Below are positions 1-7,907 of a stretch of 64,000 nucleotides of DNA, piece after piece. How positions within the stretch are numbered: the stretch's first letter is position 1; the number at the start of each line of letters is the position of its first letter. The notes beneath the pieces are model-generated. The model saw nothing but the letters and a program-made list of their open reading frames with translations. It was not told where the DNA came from and ran no database searches. The position numbers were made by a program, and so were the translations under genes. Source of the DNA: Pseudomonas sp. K2I15 (GTDB lineage Bacteria; Pseudomonadota; Gammaproteobacteria; Pseudomonadales; Pseudomonadaceae); the NCBI RefSeq assembly GCF_002204795.1, contig NZ_NIXO01000022.1, positions 30,002-94,001 on the forward strand, written 5' to 3'.

Positions 1-1
1 G

Positions 2-193
2 TTGCGTCCGTATATAGCCGAGCATCTGGCAACAGGTGGATCGATGCACCACATCACGCGCCATGTTCTGGGGCTGGGGACGGGTTTCCCGGGGGCTCGG
101 AAGTTTCGGCAGTTGTTGTCGGTAGATATTCATAAGGCCAGTGATCCGCTGGCGTTGCTGGATAAGGCGGGGGAGTTGTTGGAGGGGCGGTGA
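2..193 (+). CDS. dusA: tRNA-dihydrouridine synthase A, C-terminal fragment
   Basis: Only the last 63 or so residues are present; the gene runs off the left edge. The visible part reads RPYIAEHL, then HHITRHVLGL and GARKFRQLL, which is the C-terminal helical domain of DusA. DusA reduces uridines in the tRNA D-loop with FMN and NADPH. The Dus barrel and its catalytic cysteine lie outside the window, so the call rests on the tail and on the neighbour: dusA sits next to tal in pseudomonads (from memory). Confidence 0.8.
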   Translation: MRPYIAEHLATGGSMHHITRHVLGLGTGFPGARKFRQLLSVDIHKASDPLALLDKAGELLEGR

Positions 194-521
194 GTTGGGT
201 ATCAGTGGGTTTATTTGGAGGCTGATACGACGCCTTCGCGAGCAAGCCCGCTCCCACATTTTGGGTGGGGGTGTGTCAGGAGGATTGGGGGGCTGTGGGG
301 ACGTTATCGCAGGCGAGGCAGCTCCCAGCGTTTGATCGGAGCGGTCATCGGGCAGTCGGGTTGAACCTGACGGCTGTTTTGGCCTCCTATTCAGCAGTGG
401 CCGGTGTTTCAAACGGCCGTTTTCAGGTTGTTGCCCTCGCAAACGATCGAATGCATTTGCGCCCTTGAGCGGCTGTCAGCGCTCGGGTAATGTCATCAGA
501 CCCATAGGACAGAGCACGCCC
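194..521. other. dusA-tal intergenic region
   Basis: This 328-base gap has one REP copy near its left end. The rest should carry the tal promoter and leader, but I cannot point to a convincing -35/-10 pair. Short reading frames here have no recognisable product. Confidence 0.5.
233..262. repeat. Single REP element
   Basis: One copy of the palindromic core CGCGAGCAAGCCCGCTCCCA, found repeatedly in this window. Here it is alone, with no inverted partner, just after dusA. Confidence 0.8.
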
Positions 522-1448
522 ATGACTTCCAAGCTGGAACAACTCAAACAAATCACCACTGTCGTTGCCGATACCGGCGACTTTGAAGCTATCGCTCGCG
601 TCAAGCCGGTGGACGCCACCACTAACCCTTCGCTGCTGCTCAAGGCCGCATCGATCCCGGCTTATGCCAAGCTGCTGGACGAGTGCGTTGCCGACTGCAA
701 CGGCGACGTAGGCCTGGCCAGCGACCGTTTCGCGGTAGCCGTCGGCCAGGAAATCCTCAAAGTGGTACCCGGCCGCATTTCCACTGAAGTGGATGCCCGC
801 CTGTCGTTCGACACCGACGCCGTACTCAAGCGCGCGCACCGTCTGATCGACCTGTACGAAAAAGCCGGCATTGGCCGCGACCGCGTGCTGATCAAGATCG
901 CCTCCACCTGGGAAGGCATTCGCGCTGCCGAGCAGCTGGAAAAGGAAGGCATCCAGACCAACCTGACCCTGCTGTTCTCCTTCGCCCAGGCCGTGGCTTG
1001 CGCTGAAGCCGGCGTGTTCCTGATTTCGCCGTTCGTGGGCCGTATCTACGACTGGTACAAGAAGGCCAACGGCAACGACTACACCGGTTCCGATGATCCG
1101 GGCGTGCAGTCGGTGACACGCATCTACAACTACTACAAAGCCAACGGCTACAAGACCGTGGTGATGGGTGCGAGCTTCCGTAACCTGAGCCAGATCGAAG
1201 AGCTGGCCGGTTGCGATCGCCTGACCATCAGCCCGGACCTGCTGGAAAAACTGGCCGCCGACAATGGCAAGCTGGAGCGCAAATTGGCGCCGGGCCACGC
1301 GGGCGAAGCGCGTGTGCACTTGACCGAAGCGCAGTTCCGTTGGGAGTCCAACGAAGATGCGATGGCGACCGAGAAGCTGGCCGAGGGCATTCGTCAGTTC
1401 GCCCGCGACCAGGAAAAACTCGAAGCACTGTTGACCGCCAAGCTGTAA
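522..1448 (+). CDS. tal: Transaldolase
   Basis: Transaldolase of the non-oxidative pentose phosphate pathway, 308 residues, the usual length of the TalB type. It moves a dihydroxyacetone unit from sedoheptulose-7-phosphate to glyceraldehyde-3-phosphate. The N-terminal [13 protein letters not shown] motif is clear, and the Schiff-base lysine is about K125 in [12 protein letters not shown]. The ATG at 522 gives the canonical MTSKLEQLK start; an in-frame extension to 465 would add 19 residues without family support. A strong terminator follows 18 bases after the stop. Confidence 0.96.
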   Translation: MTSKLEQLKQITTVVADTGDFEAIARVKPVDATTNPSLLLKAASIPAYAKLLDECVADCNGDVGLASDRFAVAVGQEILKVVPGRISTEVDARLSFDTDAVLKRAHRLIDLYEKAGIGRDRVLIKIASTWEGIRAAEQLEKEGIQTNLTLLFSFAQAVACAEAGVFLISPFVGRIYDWYKKANGNDYTGSDDPGVQSVTRIYNYYKANGYKTVVMGASFRNLSQIEELAGCDRLTISPDLLEKLAADNGKLERKLAPGHAGEARVHLTEAQFRWESNEDAMATEKLAEGIRQFARDQEKLEALLTAKL

Positions 1449-1466
1449 AAACGGCGGCGACAAAAA

Positions 1467-1499
1467 GGGCGGCACCTGTAAGGGTGCCGCCCTTTTTTT
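1467..1499 (+). terminator. Rho-independent terminator of tal
   Basis: A ten-pair stem, GGGCGGCACC pairing with GGTGCCGCCC, has a short loop and is followed by seven T. It lies just after the tal stop. Confidence 0.92.
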
Positions 1500-1530
1500 G
1501 TATTAGCCGATTTCGAGCCGAACTCAGTCA

Positions 1531-1627
1531 AAAATGTGGGAGGGGCTTGCTCCCGAATACAGGGTGTCAGTCGCTATATTCACTACTGACCCGGCGCTTT
1601 CGGGAGCAAGCCCCCTCCCACACTTTG
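1531..1627. repeat. REPIN (inverted REP pair)
   Basis: Two inverted REP copies, ATGTGGGAGGGGCTTGCTCC and its complement, lie about 45 bases apart and fill the gap between convergent tal and rssC. This copy has a GGGAGGGG variant arm, unlike the GGGAGCGGG form common elsewhere in the window. Confidence 0.85.
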
Positions 1628-1646
1628 ACAGTGTTTCAGCTGGAAA

Positions 1647-2129
1647 TTAGTGCCGCTCCAGCGCATTCACCAAGTCGTGGAACGCCTCGCGGTTGGAGTC
1701 GTTCAAGCCCATCAGGATCTTGTGGGCTTCCAGCACCTTGATCCGTACCACTTCCTCGGACTGGTCCTGAGATGGCAGGTCGGTCAGGCATTCCGGGCAC
1801 GGGATCGGGCGATCAACGATGTTGAACACTTGATCGAAGCCCATGGACTGCAACAGACGGGTGATGTCTTCGTGGGTGGTGACGACAGTCGGCAGCAGTC
1901 CGACCTTCTGCCGAGACAGAATGGACAACTTGGCCAACAGCCCAAGGGTGGTGCTATCGATGCTGCGGGTTTCGGTCAGATCGATCACGATCGCCGAGAA
2001 ATTCAAGGCTGTGAAGATCCGCTCAATCGTCGCATCCAGCGCCGAACACAAGGTCAGGCGCACTTCACCGACAAATTTCAGGACAAAAGTCCCGTCTTGC
2101 TCGGCGAATTGGATTCTTCCGGTACTCAT
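1647..2129 (-). CDS. rssC: STAS-domain anti-sigma factor antagonist (RssC/PA2797-like)
   Basis: A 160-residue protein with an N-terminal STAS domain (about residues 1-100) and a C-terminal extension. The SIDSTTLGLL segment holds the serine phosphorylated in SpoIIAA-type proteins, so a partner-switching role is expected. The ATG at 2129 overlaps the rssB stop as TGATG; a TTG codon directly before it is unlikely to be the start. Coupling to an upstream PP2C-type regulator fits the P. aeruginosa PA2798-PA2797 pair linked to RpoS control. The similar HsbA protein is the alternative, but the tal and mlaA neighbours favour RssC. Confidence 0.8.
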   Translation of the reverse strand: MSTGRIQFAEQDGTFVLKFVGEVRLTLCSALDATIERIFTALNFSAIVIDLTETRSIDSTTLGLLAKLSILSRQKVGLLPTVVTTHEDITRLLQSMGFDQVFNIVDRPIPCPECLTDLPSQDQSEEVVRIKVLEAHKILMGLNDSNREAFHDLVNALERH

Positions 2130-3310
2130 CAAAGATTCCTGCTCAACACCAATAGGGCGATATCATCCGGCATCTCCCCTAGCGTGGCCAATCCAAAAAC
2201 CTGCCGCAGGCCATCCAGGCTGCCGCCCGCCGACCTGACCCGTTGGGGTAAGGCGGCTTCTTTCTCTTTGAGTGTAGGCTCTGGCAAAAGGTCCAGGATA
2301 CCGTCAGACATCAGCGTCAGGCTAAATGTCGGCGGCAGTTCCAGGATGTGGTCTTCGTAGGTGGCCTCATTGAACAAGCCAACCGGCAAACCACGCCCTT
2401 CCAGGTAGCGCACACTGTCTGGAGTGTATAAAACCGGCAATGGCAGGTGACCGCCAATGCTGTAGGTCAAAAGACCTGTTTCTTCATCAATCACGCCGCC
2501 GACCATCGTCACGTGCTTGCCCAGCTTGCAGCTGATCAGGCCCCGGTTGATGTGGCCCAGCACTTGCGAAGGGGTGAACTCCGGCAAGGTGCCATTGCGC
2601 TTGGATTCGAACAACAGCCGTGTGGTCATGAATTTCAACAACACGGTCACGAATGCCGAGGAGGCGCCGTGGCCGGAAACGTCGGCCAGGTAGAACGCGA
2701 CACGCCGCTCATCAACGCGGAAATAGTCGACAAAGTCACCCGAGAGGTACAGCGACGGGATGATCTGGTGAGCAAACTTGAACTCGTCGATGGTCCATGG
2801 ACTCACCGGCAGCATGTTCATCTGCACCTGGCGACCGGCGTTCTGGTCTTCCTGGAGCAGGTTCAGGCTGGCTTCGAGTTCGCGGTTGGCGGTTTCGAGC
2901 TTTTCACGGTAACGCTGGTTTTCCAGCAGCAACCGTGCACGATCCAGCGCGCGGCGCACCGAGTGCTCCAGCACGGCCAGGTCTTCCAGGGGCTTGATCA
3001 GGTAGTCGGCGGCGCCCAGGCGCAAGGCCTCGACGGCATCGTTCATCACGCCGGCACCGGACACGACGATCACCGGCGTCTGCGGGGAAATGTCAGTCAC
3101 CTGGCGGATCAGCTCGAGGCCGCCCACCTGAGGCATGCGCAGGTCGCAGATCACAAGGTCGGGCTTGTCGCGCTCGAATACCTGGAGACCCTGGAGGCCG
3201 TTGCTGGCCTGCAGGACGCTGAAGCCACTGTCTTCCAAATAGGCTGCGAGACTCGCGCGCACTACTTCGTCGTCATCGATTATCAGCAGCGTGGCACTGG
3301 TTTTCTGCAT
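2129..3310 (-). CDS. rssB: Response regulator with PP2C-type phosphatase output (RssB-like)
   Basis: A 393-residue cytoplasmic regulator. Residues 1-125 form a receiver domain with acidic IIDDDE, phospho-acceptor D56 in VICDLRMPQ, and KPLED. A coiled-coil linker (about 130-170) follows, then a PP2C/SpoIIE-like phosphatase domain with SGDFVDYF, ADVSGHGASSAF and MPDDIALLV. In pseudomonads RssB acts on RpoS, and its phosphatase half probably dephosphorylates the STAS protein encoded next to it. The ATG at 3310 (MQKTSATLLIID) is chosen; the open frame reaches 3430 but the added residues are not domain-like. Confidence 0.88.
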   Translation of the reverse strand: MQKTSATLLIIDDDEVVRASLAAYLEDSGFSVLQASNGLQGLQVFERDKPDLVICDLRMPQVGGLELIRQVTDISPQTPVIVVSGAGVMNDAVEALRLGAADYLIKPLEDLAVLEHSVRRALDRARLLLENQRYREKLETANRELEASLNLLQEDQNAGRQVQMNMLPVSPWTIDEFKFAHQIIPSLYLSGDFVDYFRVDERRVAFYLADVSGHGASSAFVTVLLKFMTTRLLFESKRNGTLPEFTPSQVLGHINRGLISCKLGKHVTMVGGVIDEETGLLTYSIGGHLPLPVLYTPDSVRYLEGRGLPVGLFNEATYEDHILELPPTFSLTLMSDGILDLLPEPTLKEKEAALPQRVRSAGGSLDGLRQVFGLATLGEMPDDIALLVLSRNL

Positions 3311-3656
3311 GTGGGCAAACGGCGCCAGAATTAGGTTGGCGTAGGCAGCTCGACAATGGCCGGGCTCACTACTGGATTCGCTTTCTAGCCTCTCTGTCCT
3401 ACAAAGTACCTGGATTTTGCCCATGCACAAAGGTAAAGCAGAGGTGCCCTTCTAAGGCGCAGACGGTACTCCCATCCGCCAGGGGTTTCAAGCTCATGGC
3501 GATGGTCGCCGGGCGTCTTTACACCGCAAATCACCGGTGGTTATAAGAACGCTTGAAACCGCGACTTAAAGTAAGGACGTAAGCCACGGATAAACCTCAA
3601 ATCCCGCCGATAAAAAAGGCGACCCGAGGGCCGCCTTCTTCATTCAAGCCTGAGGC
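3311..3656. other. rssB-mlaA intergenic region
   Basis: A 346-base gap between two minus-strand genes. It contains the mlaA terminator near its right end and must hold the rssB promoter. I see no well-formed promoter, operator or small gene. Confidence 0.5.
3612..3640 (-). terminator. Rho-independent terminator of mlaA
   Basis: Read on the minus strand, a GGCGGCCC...GGGTCGCC hairpin is followed by six T, about 20 bases after the mlaA stop. Confidence 0.85.
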
Positions 3657-4346
3657 TTAAAAGTCGTCTACAACCTTGCCATCCTTGACCTTGAACTCGC
3701 GGTTCTGCAGGTAAGCGTTGCGGATGAAGGTGTATTTGTCGCCGCTGATCAGCTTCTCGGAGGACAGCAGGCTGGCACGTGTGTCGACGATATTCAGGCC
3801 GAAGGTGCTGTTGCGCCAGCCGATATCGTTCATGTAGCGGTATGGCTGAGTGTAGCTGTCCACGTACTTGGACGGCGCGTCACGCAGGGTGCTTGGGCCC
3901 AGCAGTGGCAGCATCACGTAAGGACCGCTACCGACGCCCCAGTGACCGAGGGTCTGGCCGAAGTCTTCGTCATTGCGTTGCAGCCCCATTTTGGTGCCTA
4001 CATCAATGAAACCCAGCACGCCGAACGTGGTGTTCATCAGCAGACGGGCAGTGTCGACGCCGGCAGCGTGAGGCTTGAGTTGCAACACGTCGTTGGCAAA
4101 GTTGCCGACGTCGCCGATGTTGCGGAAGAAGTTGTGAACGCCGTCCTGCACGAATTGCGGGGTCACGAACTGATAGCCTTGGGCCAAAGGCTTGAGGGCG
4201 TAGGTGTCAACGGTGTCGTTGAAGGTGAAGATCGGGCGGTTGACGCTTTCCCATGGATCATCTTCCGAGGCCGCCTGGGCCGCGAAAGGCACCAGCAATA
4301 CGCTGGCACACACGGATAGCTGAGCTAGACATTGGCTCCAGCGCAT
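3657..4346 (-). CDS. mlaA: MlaA/VacJ-family phospholipid transport protein
   Basis: A 229-residue MlaA family protein. It has a signal peptide ending around VPFAAQA, then DPWESVNRPIFTFNDTVD, the family signature. MlaA removes misplaced phospholipids from the outer leaflet of the outer membrane for return by the Mla pathway. The N-terminal cysteines (residues 6 and 12) are not in a proper lipobox, so the mature protein looks like a signal peptidase I product and not a lipoprotein. The ATG is preceded by AAGGAG. It is encoded away from mlaBCDEF. Confidence 0.92.
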   Translation of the reverse strand: MRWSQCLAQLSVCASVLLVPFAAQAASEDDPWESVNRPIFTFNDTVDTYALKPLAQGYQFVTPQFVQDGVHNFFRNIGDVGNFANDVLQLKPHAAGVDTARLLMNTTFGVLGFIDVGTKMGLQRNDEDFGQTLGHWGVGSGPYVMLPLLGPSTLRDAPSKYVDSYTQPYRYMNDIGWRNSTFGLNIVDTRASLLSSEKLISGDKYTFIRNAYLQNREFKVKDGKVVDDF

Positions 4347-4542
4347 AGCTTGAACTCCTTGAATGGTCTGTCATGGGCGCTATGCCCTGAATGAGGCCGT
4401 CAGTATATGACGGAAGTGTCAGATTAGGCAGCCTTGCAGAAATGTCATTCGAATAAATGGACAAAATTCCTACAATTACAGCCAATGTAACTTGCCTGTC
4501 ATCAGCGTCCGATAGCGTGACTGCTATTTCAGGGACGTCGAG

Positions 4543-5154
4543 ATGCCACACGCCGAAATTGTTGCTGCCAGCGCGCCGTCCTTGACGGCCGTACTGTTCG
4601 GGCTGAGTGGTTGCCTGGTGGATTTTGGTTCCCAGGCCCGCGCCGATTCCGCCCCCTCAAGCGACACCCCGGCCACCGTCGGCGCTCTGAAGATCCTGCG
4701 CAGCCTCGAAGAACAGCGCGTGCCTTGCGCGTGGCTGGACGAGTTACCCCTTTCGGTTTCCACGCCCCTCGCTGCCGTGCTGCCACGCTGGATCAAGGCC
4801 GCCAAGCCCTCGCCCACCCGCTGGCCCGCGCCCCACGCGTGCTGGCAGGCATTGATGGAACTGAATATCGAACGCCTGGAAGGCTGCGTATTGGTCAGCG
4901 GCGAGCCACGCCTGCTGCAATCGGGGCTTAACGCCGGGCTGTGGACCATCGGCCTGGCTTCCTGCGGCTCACTGTGCGGGCTTTCACCGGCGCAATGGCA
5001 GGCACTCAGCGAACAGGAGCGCGAACACAAGCGCGCCAAGGCGACGGTTGCGCTGTACGGGCTGGGGGTGCACTCGGTAATTGACCACCTCGGCGAGCTG
5101 CACACCTGCCTGGCCGACATCAGCCTGCGCCAGCTCAAAGGCGAGAAGCCCTGA
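4543..5154 (+). CDS. Phosphonatase-like HAD protein lacking the nucleophile
   Basis: A 203-residue protein resembling phosphonoacetaldehyde hydrolase (PhnX) but eroded. Motif I reads LFGLSGCLVDFG, where PhnX has a D-W-A-G-T type motif, so the nucleophilic aspartate is replaced by G20. The PhnX loop GDTxxD is replaced by SGEPRLL. The overall pattern still follows PhnX: PAPHACWQALMELNI, GLNAGLWTIGLA, a GLS..W..L segment and GVHSVIDHLGEL near the end. PhnX is usually about 270 residues, so the cap region is shortened. It is probably not a hydrolase and may be a binding or regulatory protein. It corresponds by position to PA2803 of P. aeruginosa (from memory). Confidence 0.72.
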   Translation: MPHAEIVAASAPSLTAVLFGLSGCLVDFGSQARADSAPSSDTPATVGALKILRSLEEQRVPCAWLDELPLSVSTPLAAVLPRWIKAAKPSPTRWPAPHACWQALMELNIERLEGCVLVSGEPRLLQSGLNAGLWTIGLASCGSLCGLSPAQWQALSEQEREHKRAKATVALYGLGVHSVIDHLGELHTCLADISLRQLKGEKP

Positions 5155-5264
5155 TCGAGATCATGCACAGTCGGCGCCAGTGGATTAATCTACAGGTCAG
5201 CCCGTAGACCTTTCACGGCGTGCCGCGGTCTATGCCAGTGCCTATCGATAAAAGGAAGAACGCC

Positions 5265-5531
5265 ATGCCTGCCCGCGAACAACTGCAAGAACAGGTCAAA
5301 ATTTTGCGCGAGCAATTGGATCAGAATCCAGAAATGCCCCTCGAAAAGCGCGAAGAGCTGCAAACACTGATCGCTGAACTGGAAGTTCAGGAGCCGCTGG
5401 AAGGCGCCATTCAGGACCCAAGTATCGCCGATGGCGTAAACCTGGCAGTAGAACGCTTCGAACTGGACCACCCGGGCATCGCCGGGACCTTGCGCAATAT
5501 TGTGGTAACCCTGGGTAATATCGGGATCTGA
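5265..5531 (+). CDS. DUF4404 family small protein
   Basis: An 88-residue soluble protein with a strongly helical N-terminal half (repeated EQL/REQL/EELQ) and a hydrophobic C-terminus ending LRNIVVTLGNIGI. It matches the DUF4404 family, whose function is unknown. The ATG at 5265 is preceded by AAAGGAAG at good spacing; upstream in-frame codons lack a ribosome site. It lies between the HAD-like gene and queF, as in other pseudomonads. Confidence 0.85.
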   Translation: MPAREQLQEQVKILREQLDQNPEMPLEKREELQTLIAELEVQEPLEGAIQDPSIADGVNLAVERFELDHPGIAGTLRNIVVTLGNIGI

Positions 5532-5548
5532 TAGCCGAACACATACCC

Positions 5549-5644
5549 AATGTGGGAGCGGGCTTGCTCGCGAATGCGGCCCGTCAGCTAATACATAGGC
5601 TGACTGATACACCGCTTTCGCGAGCAAGCCCGCTCCCACATTTA
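5549..5644. repeat. REPIN (inverted REP pair)
   Basis: Two inverted copies of the TGTGGGAGCGGGCTTGCTCG core flank about 40 bases of spacer, between the convergent DUF4404 gene and queF. Confidence 0.88.
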
Positions 5645-5657
5645 CTTTGTGTAAAGG

Positions 5658-6488
5658 CTACTGGCGAGCGAGACGCAGGTTCTGCAATTGCACATCTTCC
5701 GTGCTGCGATACGGGTTGATATCCAGCCCGCCCCGACGCACATACCGTGCATACACCGTCAGTTTCTGCGGCTTGAGCAGGCGCTGCAGGTCGAGAAAGA
5801 TCCGCTCCACGCACTGTTCATGGAAGTCTGAATGCTGGCGAAAGCTCACCAGGTATTCCAGCAGGCTGGCGTGATCCAGCGCCGCACCGCGGTACTCCAC
5901 CGCCACGCTGCCCCAATCGGGCTGGCTGGTCACCGGGCAGTTGGACTTGAGCAGATGACTGTGGACGCTCTCCTCCACCACACGCGACTCGTCGCAACGC
6001 AGCAGTTCCGGGCGCGGATGCTCGTAGTTGCTGACGGTAATGTCCAGGTCATCAATGCACACACCCGGCAACGCGACCACGCCTTCGGCTTCAACCTCGC
6101 CCAGGCTGCGGATACGCACGCCTACTGGCTTGCCGGCGGCTGCACTCAAGTCGGTGCGCAAGGTTGCCTCCAGGCTCTGCACATCGGCAAACGCGGTCTG
6201 GTTCAGCGAGTTGAGGTACAGCTTGAAGGATTTCGACTCGATGATGTTCGGCGAGTCGGCCGGGATGCTGAACTCACCGATGGCCACCACAGGCTTGCCG
6301 GACGGCAGCAGCCAGGACAATTCGAAGCAGTTCCAGAAGTCCACACCTTTATACGGCAGGGTCTCGGCGCTCAGGCCCAGCTCGGCCCACTTGGCGGCAC
6401 GGGGAATCGGGAACAGCAACGAAGGGGTGTAGGTGGAGATGTATTCACTGGACTTGCCCAGCGGCGAATGTTCGGCTGCGGGATGCAT
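5658..6488 (-). CDS. queF: NADPH-dependent 7-cyano-7-deazaguanine reductase
   Basis: QueF reduces preQ0 to preQ1 in queuosine biosynthesis. At 276 residues it is the long, two-domain YqcD/QueF type. The family motif [11 protein letters not shown] is at about residues 84-94, and the catalytic cysteine is C184 in [13 protein letters not shown], with the nearby aspartate D191. The C-terminal [12 protein letters not shown] binding segment is present. It is a single gene, with a REPIN downstream. Confidence 0.97.
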   Translation of the reverse strand: MHPAAEHSPLGKSSEYISTYTPSLLFPIPRAAKWAELGLSAETLPYKGVDFWNCFELSWLLPSGKPVVAIGEFSIPADSPNIIESKSFKLYLNSLNQTAFADVQSLEATLRTDLSAAAGKPVGVRIRSLGEVEAEGVVALPGVCIDDLDITVSNYEHPRPELLRCDESRVVEESVHSHLLKSNCPVTSQPDWGSVAVEYRGAALDHASLLEYLVSFRQHSDFHEQCVERIFLDLQRLLKPQKLTVYARYVRRGGLDINPYRSTEDVQLQNLRLARQ

Positions 6489-6545
6489 GGCGGAAACCTG
6501 GCTAAATAAACGCCGCCATTCTACCCGCCTTTGCCCGTCAGTGGC

Positions 6546-7070
6546 TTACTGGCTGACAGTCAGCTTGCCGACCATGCCCGCCTGGTAGTGCCCGGGGATG
6601 TTGCAGGCAAACTCCAGGCCGGCGGCCTTGGTGAAGGTCCAGGTCAGCTCGGCAGTCTTGCCCGGCTCTACCAGCACGCTGTTGGGGTCGTCGTGTTTCA
6701 TGCCTGCCATATCACCATGGCCCATTGCACTATGGTCCATTTTGCCCATGCCGGTCGCCGTCAGCATGCCGCTGGCCTGCATCTTGAGCATTTCCTTCTG
6801 ATGCGCGGCGTGCATCGCCGCGTCGCCCAGGTTGAACTCGTGCAACAACTGGCCTTTGTTGACCAGCACAAAGCGCACGGTCTCGCCCGCTTTTACCTCG
6901 ATTGCCTTGGGCGAAAAGGAAATGTCCTGCAGCACCACTTCCACGGTACGCGTGGCCTTGGCCGCGGGCGCTGCTTCACCGAAGGCGAAGGTTTCAGCCG
7001 GCGACGCCAGTACTGGAAAACTCAGCACCATCAGGCAGCCGGCCAACAACCAGGATTTACGCAAAAACAT
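6546..7070 (-). CDS. Periplasmic cupredoxin with Met/His-rich loop
   Basis: A 174-residue exported cupredoxin: signal peptide at 1-22, then a beta-sandwich with type-1 copper ligands H77 (LLHEFN), C156 (EFACNIPGH), H161 and M166. A loop at about residues 84-128 holds nine methionines and several histidines, like copper-handling proteins. It is the counterpart of PA2807, which belongs to the copper-responsive CopRS regulon. The ATG at 7070 starts a proper signal peptide. It is divergent from copR with a copper-box-like site between. Role: probably periplasmic copper binding or delivery. Confidence 0.88.
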   Translation of the reverse strand: MFLRKSWLLAGCLMVLSFPVLASPAETFAFGEAAPAAKATRTVEVVLQDISFSPKAIEVKAGETVRFVLVNKGQLLHEFNLGDAAMHAAHQKEMLKMQASGMLTATGMGKMDHSAMGHGDMAGMKHDDPNSVLVEPGKTAELTWTFTKAAGLEFACNIPGHYQAGMVGKLTVSQ

Positions 7071-7146
7071 GGTCACACTCCAAAGGTTCGGAATCAGTCT
7101 GTGGGACACTTTACGAACGCGCCGCTGCCAACCAGCTGACGGCTAG

Positions 7147-7161
7147 ATTACAACTTTGTCA
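7147..7161. promoter_or_regulatory. Putative CopR/CusR-type copper box
   Basis: The imperfect palindrome ATTACAACTTTGTCA (arms TTACAA and TTGTCA around CT) resembles the CusR/PcoR/CopR operator pattern. It lies between the divergent cupredoxin gene and copR, where one CopR site could serve both promoters. Confidence 0.65.
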
Positions 7162-7226
7162 GCTTGAGCCTGCTGCCGGGAGCGCGCTGTATAAAGCCTG
7201 TGTTTACGTAACGCCATGAGCCGCCC

Positions 7227-7907
7227 ATGAAACTGCTGATCGTCGAAGACCAACCGAAAACCGGCCACTACTTGCGCCAGGGCCTGGCCGAGGCCGGGTT
7301 CAACACCGAACTGGTGGCCGACGGCACCAGCGGCCAACACCTCGCGCTGACCGGTGACTACGACCTGTTGATCCTCGATGTGATGCTGCCAGGCCGTGAT
7401 GGCTGGCAAATCCTCCAGGCCGTACGCAGCGCCGGGCTCGACATGCCGGTGCTATTCCTTACCGCGCGGGACGCCGTGGAAGACCGGGTGCATGGCCTGG
7501 AACTGGGCGCCGACGACTATCTGGTCAAGCCCTTCGCCTTTTCCGAATTGCTGGCTCGGGTGCGCAGCCTGTTGCGTCGTGGCAGCAGCCCGCCCCAGGA
7601 AACCAGCCTGCAACTGGCCGACCTGCGTCTGGACCTGATCCGCCGCCGGGTGGAGCGCGACGGCCAGCGCATCGACCTCACGGCCAAGGAATTCTCGCTG
7701 CTGGAACTGCTGCTGCGCCGCCAGGGCGAAGTGCTGCCCAAGTCGCTGATTGCCTCCCAGGTCTGGGACATGAACTTCGACAGCGACACCAACATCATCG
7801 AAGTCGCGATCCGCCGCCTGCGCCTGAAAGTCGATGACAACTTCCCCAACAAGCTGATCCATACCGTGCGCGGCATGGGCTACGTGCTTGAGGAGCGGTT
7901 CAGTTGA
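7227..7907 (+). CDS. copR: Copper-responsive response regulator CopR
   Basis: A 226-residue OmpR-type regulator. The receiver domain (1-118) has D51 in [14 protein letters not shown] and K101-type [13 protein letters not shown]; the winged-helix output domain spans about 125-224 and ends [16 protein letters not shown]. It belongs to the heavy-metal branch (CusR/CopR/IrlR). Its place beside copS and the divergent cupredoxin supports CopR over CzcR. The stop overlaps the copS start by four bases, so the pair is translationally coupled. Confidence 0.9.
   Translation: MKLLIVEDQPKTGHYLRQGLAEAGFNTELVADGTSGQHLALTGDYDLLILDVMLPGRDGWQILQAVRSAGLDMPVLFLTARDAVEDRVHGLELGADDYLVKPFAFSELLARVRSLLRRGSSPPQETSLQLADLRLDLIRRRVERDGQRIDLTAKEFSLLELLLRRQGEVLPKSLIASQVWDMNFDSDTNIIEVAIRRLRLKVDDNFPNKLIHTVRGMGYVLEERFS

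Noticed and set aside
233..262. CRISPR array from the many repeated palindromes
   Set aside because: The copies are scattered between genes, inverted and not regularly spaced; they are REP elements.
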